Positions 60,775-64,000 of a stretch of DNA of 64,000 bases are shown here, one piece after another. A program made the translations under genes and the position numbers. The stretch's first letter is position 1. Each line of letters starts with the position of its first letter. Origin of the DNA: Saccharothrix luteola (GTDB lineage Bacteria; Actinomycetota; Actinomycetes; Mycobacteriales; Pseudonocardiaceae); assembly GCF_020859565.1 (NCBI RefSeq), contig NZ_JAJHUO010000047.1:1-64000 (forward strand), given 5' to 3'. The notes under the pieces were generated by a model, which was not told the DNA's origin, searched no databases, and saw nothing but the letters and a program-made list of their open reading frames with translations.

Positions 60775-61905
60775 TCAGTCGTCGAAACCCCCGACGCGGC
60801 GCCGGAGCAGTTCGGCGAGGCGTACGGGTGAGTGCGGCCGGGTCGTTTCCGCGGGGGCGGGGGAGAAGCGGGCGGGTCCGCCGGTGCGGGCACGGCGGGC
60901 CGCCGCGGGATCGAGCCGGAACGCGGGGCGGTTGCCGGAGTGGCGTTGGCGCGAGCGCAGCCAGGACAGCCGGTGCCGTGATTCGGCGTGGTGGTCGGTG
61001 ATGGTGACGGCGGCGCGGTCGAAGGAGTGCAGCACGGCCCGGTTCAGCTCGACCACGGCGCGGTCGCGCCACAGCGAGCGCTCGGTGGACGTGTCCAGGC
61101 CGAGGGCCTCGGCGACGGACCGGGCGACGCCGCAGGCGTTCTCGTCGGCCAGGCTCCTGGCGCCGATCTCGGAGCCGACGAACCACGAGTTGAACGGTGC
61201 GGCGGGGTAGGTGACGCCGCCGATGGTCAGGCGCATGTTGCTGATCACGGGCACCGCGTGCCAGCGCAGGCCGAGCTGGGAGAACCAGGGCAGCTCCGGG
61301 TGTTCGAGGGCCACCTCGTGCACCACGTCCGGCGGCACCGTGAACAGCCGCACGCCCTCGTGCGCGGTCTCCACCACCAGCGGCAGCAGGTCGAAGCGGC
61401 CGGGCGGCGCGGGCGGCTGCCAGCCCAGCGCGCGCACGGCGTCGGTGAACCCGCGGTAGCGGAGGTCGCCCGAGCCGTCGGCGTGGCCCGCGTACCGGAT
61501 CAGCTGCTCGTTCCAGATGCACGGCCCCGGCGTGGTCGGCGTGTCCGGCGCGAACACCGTGACCAGCGGGCGGATCTCGCCGCCGTTGGTCGCCTGGCGC
61601 AGGTGCTCGACGCACTCGGCCGCCACGGCGGCGGCGTTGCGCAGCCCGCGCAGGTCGCGGACCTTGAGCCGGCGCCACGGCACGCCGCTGGTGCACCAGC
61701 CGGAGTCGCGCAGGGCGATCCGCGCGCCGTAGGCGAGCTCGTGGGCGGTGTGCCGGTAGGAGCCGGTCTCGGCGATCTCGTCGCGGACCCGGGCCAGGCG
61801 CGGCCCGACGGGTCCGGCTTCGGGGTGGGCGATGTGGAACATGCGGAGGAAGCCCTCCGCCGCGTCCACGTCGAACGTTATCGGTTCGTGGCTTACTGCG
61901 GTCAC
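60775..61905 (-). CDS. nos: nitric oxide synthase oxygenase homologue, divergent heme pocket
   Basis: 376 aa from the GTG at 61905, 8 nt after TACGGT. Clear bacterial NOS-oxygenase alignment: IRPLVTVFAP, CIWNEQLIRYAGH, GRFDLLPLVVE, WHAVPVISNMRLTIGGVTYPAAPFNSWFVGSEIGARSLADE and WRDRAVVELNRAVLHSF. The axial Cys is Cys71 and the substrate Glu is Glu246 in SEIGAR. Unusual: canonical W-R-N-x-x-R-C-I-G-R around the cysteine reads L-R-D-S-G-W-C-T-S-G (Leu65 for the stacking Trp), and the C-terminal pterin-binding WxWxxPP region is replaced by a basic Pro-rich tail (FRLDPAAARRARTGG). It should bind heme and possibly arginine; NO production is uncertain. No reductase is fused or adjacent. Confidence 0.85.
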   Translation of the reverse strand: MTAVSHEPITFDVDAAEGFLRMFHIAHPEAGPVGPRLARVRDEIAETGSYRHTAHELAYGARIALRDSGWCTSGVPWRRLKVRDLRGLRNAAAVAAECVEHLRQATNGGEIRPLVTVFAPDTPTTPGPCIWNEQLIRYAGHADGSGDLRYRGFTDAVRALGWQPPAPPGRFDLLPLVVETAHEGVRLFTVPPDVVHEVALEHPELPWFSQLGLRWHAVPVISNMRLTIGGVTYPAAPFNSWFVGSEIGARSLADENACGVARSVAEALGLDTSTERSLWRDRAVVELNRAVLHSFDRAAVTITDHHAESRHRLSWLRSRQRHSGNRPAFRLDPAAARRARTGGPARFSPAPAETTRPHSPVRLAELLRRRVGGFDD

Positions 61906-62050
61906 GGGCGGCAACCGTAGTTGCGGATCGGTGTCACACGTCACTGCCAGACGGGGCACATCGGGTGATCGACAAATCCCACCCGATCCGGTGACGAATC
62001 CACGCGCAGTCGTCGCATCGGTCGCCAGGGACCGCGACTTCATGCCACGG

Positions 62051-62761
62051 TCAGGTGAGTTCGATCCGCTCGAACATCAGGTCGTGGCTGATCCGCTCCT
62101 CCTCGACCGCGCGCTGCTCGAACTTCGTCACCGGCCGCCACTCCGGCCGCGGCGCCCACCCGTCGAACCGGTTGCGCAGCAGCGGCTCGGCCGAGCACAC
62201 CCGGAGCATCTGCTCGGCGTACTCCTCCCAGTCCGTCGCCAGGTGCAGCGTGCCGCCGGGCCGCAGGCGCGACGCCACGAGCGCGACGAACTCCGGCTGC
62301 ACGAGCCGGCGCTTGTGGTGCTTCTTCTTCGGCCACGGGTCGGGGAAGTAGATCCGCACCTCGGCGAGCGAGGCGGGCTCCACGTGCTCGGTGAGCAGGT
62401 CGACCGCGTCACCGCGCAGGACCCGCAGGTTGGTCACGTCGAGCGCCTCGGCGCGCAGCAGCAGCTGCGCCAGGCCGGGCTTGTAGACCTCGACGGCCAC
62501 GTAGTTCACGTCGGGCGCGGCGGCGACCAGCTGCGACGTGGTCTCGCCCATCCCGGAACCGATCTCCAGCACGACGGGCGCCTCGCGCCCGAACCACTCG
62601 TCGAAGTGCACGGGACCGGCCGGGAGCGCCTTGACCTCGTGGCCCAAGCGCTCCCAGTGGCGGTCCCATGCGCGTTGCTGCCCCACGGTCATCCGTTCGC
62701 CGCGTTGGACGTAGCTGACGACGGATCGGTGGTGCGGCGGTCGCTGGCGGCTGGACGTCAC
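62051..62761 (-). CDS. trmB: tRNA (guanine-N7-)-methyltransferase
   Basis: 236 aa SAM-dependent enzyme methylating G46 of tRNA. SAM motif VVLEIGSGMGETT, the AVEVY acidic loop, and the family signature IYFPDPWPKKKHHKRRL are all present, followed by EFVALVASRLRPGGTLHLATDWEEYAEQM and the terminal RPVTKFEQRA. The GTG start at 62761 lies 8 nt after TAGGCT, a leaderless pattern. It lies between the NO-synthase homologue and an unknown gene on the same strand; spacing suggests separate promoters. Confidence 0.96.
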   Translation of the reverse strand: MTSSRQRPPHHRSVVSYVQRGERMTVGQQRAWDRHWERLGHEVKALPAGPVHFDEWFGREAPVVLEIGSGMGETTSQLVAAAPDVNYVAVEVYKPGLAQLLLRAEALDVTNLRVLRGDAVDLLTEHVEPASLAEVRIYFPDPWPKKKHHKRRLVQPEFVALVASRLRPGGTLHLATDWEEYAEQMLRVCSAEPLLRNRFDGWAPRPEWRPVTKFEQRAVEEERISHDLMFERIELT

Positions 62762-62784
62762 GGGCGTACAGCCTAGGTGGTGCG

Positions 62785-63366
62785 CTAAGCGATGTTCTCC
62801 AGGTCCTCGATCTGCTCGCGCAGCTCGGCGGGGGTGAACTCGATGGGTTGGCGCTGACCGGGGCCCCGGTGCGCGGGGAGCAGGTCCACGAAACCGGGGT
62901 GCCGGTCGGTGAACTGCACGGTGGTCGGCTCCGCGGGGCCGTAGACGCCGCTCTCGGACGGCACGAACTCCCAGTAGCCGACCTCGCCCTCGGTCGCCCA
63001 CGGGACGAACACCCAACCCGGTCGGCTGCCCAGCAACCGGGTCACCTCGTCCTCCAGGGCGAACGCCGCCGCGCGCGAGGCGATGCGGCCCCGGTCCAGG
63101 GCCCTGAGCCACCAAGGTGCGGGTGCGTCGGGGCCCACCGCGCGGAACATGGCGAGCACTTGCTGTTCGTCGGCCCGGTGGATCCAGGCCCGACGCGTCT
63201 GTGCGGGTGAGTCGGCGACACCGACCCCTCCCGCGGCTTCGATCGCGTGCGACCATTCCAACGCCAACATCGGTTCGACGCGAAGGGCGTGGTCGCGTTG
63301 CCGTGGCAGCTCCTTGGACCCGGTCGCCGAGTTCTCGGCGTTCAGGTTCGGATCGAGCACCGTCAC
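62785..63366 (-). CDS. protein of unknown function
   Basis: 193 aa from the GTG at 63366 (GGAGGTG 5 nt upstream). Soluble, mixed alpha/beta, with Trp-rich segments (APWWLRALDRGRIASRAAAFALEDEVTRLLGSRPGWVFVPWATEGEVGYWEFVPSE). The last part is polar (TPAELREQIEDLENIA). No family recognised. The codon bias and ribosome-binding site make it a convincing gene. It precedes trmB by 24 bp on the same strand, but trmB has its own leaderless signal. Confidence 0.7.
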   Translation of the reverse strand: MTVLDPNLNAENSATGSKELPRQRDHALRVEPMLALEWSHAIEAAGGVGVADSPAQTRRAWIHRADEQQVLAMFRAVGPDAPAPWWLRALDRGRIASRAAAFALEDEVTRLLGSRPGWVFVPWATEGEVGYWEFVPSESGVYGPAEPTTVQFTDRHPGFVDLLPAHRGPGQRQPIEFTPAELREQIEDLENIA

Positions 63367-63595
63367 GGGTTCACCTCCGGGGGGTTCCTTGACGGGGGGT
63401 ATCCGAATTCGTGTGCGGGCAGGCGCCTGCCTCACGATTCGCGCTTTCCATCTGACCGGGTTCAGATCCGCTTGTCATGGGGCTGTGCCGGAGTTCACGA
63501 CGTCTTAACGAACGGCTTACTCCGCTTGCCCGAATCGAGAACTGTGAAACATGATTGACTTGGAATATCTGTGATCCCGAACACAGGGGGAATTG

Positions 63596-64000
63596 GTGAC
63601 GGGGAGAGCGGTGGCCGCCGCGGTCTTGATCGCGATGGTCGTGCCGGGCGTGGCGCGGGCGCAGACGATCGAGGAGCAGCAGTGGCACCTGGCCGCCTTG
63701 GGGGTGTCCGCCGCGCACGCCACCACGCGGGGTGACGGCGTGGTCGTCGCGGTGGTCGACTCGGGCGTGGACGACACCCGCCCGGACCTCGCGGGGGCGC
63801 TGCTGCCCGGCACCGGGTTCGGCTCGGCGAGCGGCACGGACGGCACCGAGGACAACGACGGCCACGGCACCGCGATGGCGACGCTGATCGCGGGCCGGGC
63901 GGTGGACGGCGGCGCGCTCGGCGTCGCGCCCGGCGCGATGATCATGCCGATCTCGGTCGGCGCGGACGGCGACAAGTTCACCACCGCGTCCGTCGCCGAG
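63596..64000 (+). CDS. secreted subtilisin-like protease, mycosin type (partial)
   Basis: The first 135 codons of an S8 serine protease that runs off the window. GTG at 63596 follows AGGGGG. Signal peptide (VTGRAVAAAVLIAMVVPGVARA, cleavage near ARAQ). The mature N-terminus QWHLAALGVSAAHATTRGDGVVVAVVDSGVD holds the catalytic Asp in VVDSGVD, and DNDGHGTAMATLIAG holds the catalytic His. QQWHL at the start is typical of mycosins (MycP) associated with type VII (ESX) secretion; the catalytic Ser and C-terminal membrane helix would lie beyond 64000. The TTGCCC (63527-63532) and CATGAT (63550-63555) pair may be its promoter; 63367-63595 holds no other gene. Confidence 0.85.
   Translation, partial: MTGRAVAAAVLIAMVVPGVARAQTIEEQQWHLAALGVSAAHATTRGDGVVVAVVDSGVDDTRPDLAGALLPGTGFGSASGTDGTEDNDGHGTAMATLIAGRAVDGGALGVAPGAMIMPISVGADGDKFTTASVAE

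Overview
The window is gene-dense, very GC-rich actinobacterial chromosome. Third codon positions are almost always G or C, and GTG starts and short divergent promoters are common. Gene content and order match the origin-proximal region known from Mycobacterium tuberculosis: leuS, then rpsF-ssb-rpsR-rplI-dnaB, a GT87 mannosyltransferase-like gene, a class A penicillin-binding protein, a DUF5318 gene, a PadR regulator and ino1. The chaplin-like repeats, DasR and Pho elements, MacRS-type two-component system and an NO-synthase homologue point to a filamentous Pseudonocardiales-type actinomycete (Saccharothrix/Actinosynnema/Lentzea-like; this is inference). No rRNA, tRNA, CRISPR array, transposase or prophage was found.

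Layout. 0.1-3.6 kb: SdpI-like membrane protein, then leuS behind a leucine-rich leader peptide and attenuator. 3.7-5.1 kb: tandem paralogous exported proteins. 5.2-12.5 kb: TetR/MMPL efflux pair with two operators, a beta-propeller protein, a DUF2339 membrane protein and ribokinase. 12.5-24.2 kb: ptsI with a DasR box on its start codon, a LysR regulator, the threonine-degradation pair tdh-kbl, an SDR-DUF2867 protein, a DUF1707 protein with a MacRS-like two-component system, a diguanylate cyclase and an AI-2E-family exporter. 24.3-31.2 kb: three surface-related genes, ending with a 1,144-residue exported protein made of about 14 chaplin-like repeats. 31.2-36.3 kb: degenerate GGDEF protein, exonuclease-BRCT fusion, TetR regulator, a membrane protein, an AraC remnant, a VOC protein and a small unknown.

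36.4-50.3 kb is the conserved core. It holds dnaB, a DnaA-box cluster, the rpsF operon with a probable S6:S18 leader, endonuclease IV, two convergent GT87 genes, the class A PBP, a DUF5318 gene, PadR and ino1. 50.4-64 kb is accessory: SDR and HAD enzymes, two tandem PhoX-type phosphatases each with a PHO-box-like repeat, an amidohydrolase, an orphan histidine kinase, a 32-residue membrane peptide, an unusual NO-synthase oxygenase homologue, trmB and the start of a mycosin-like protease.

Functional themes are replication and translation housekeeping, envelope and peptidoglycan construction, phosphate scavenging, and amino-sugar or nutrient sensing. Many genes look leaderless: TANNNT lies 6-8 nt before the start codon with no Shine-Dalgarno sequence. 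Start choices below use that pattern where it applies.
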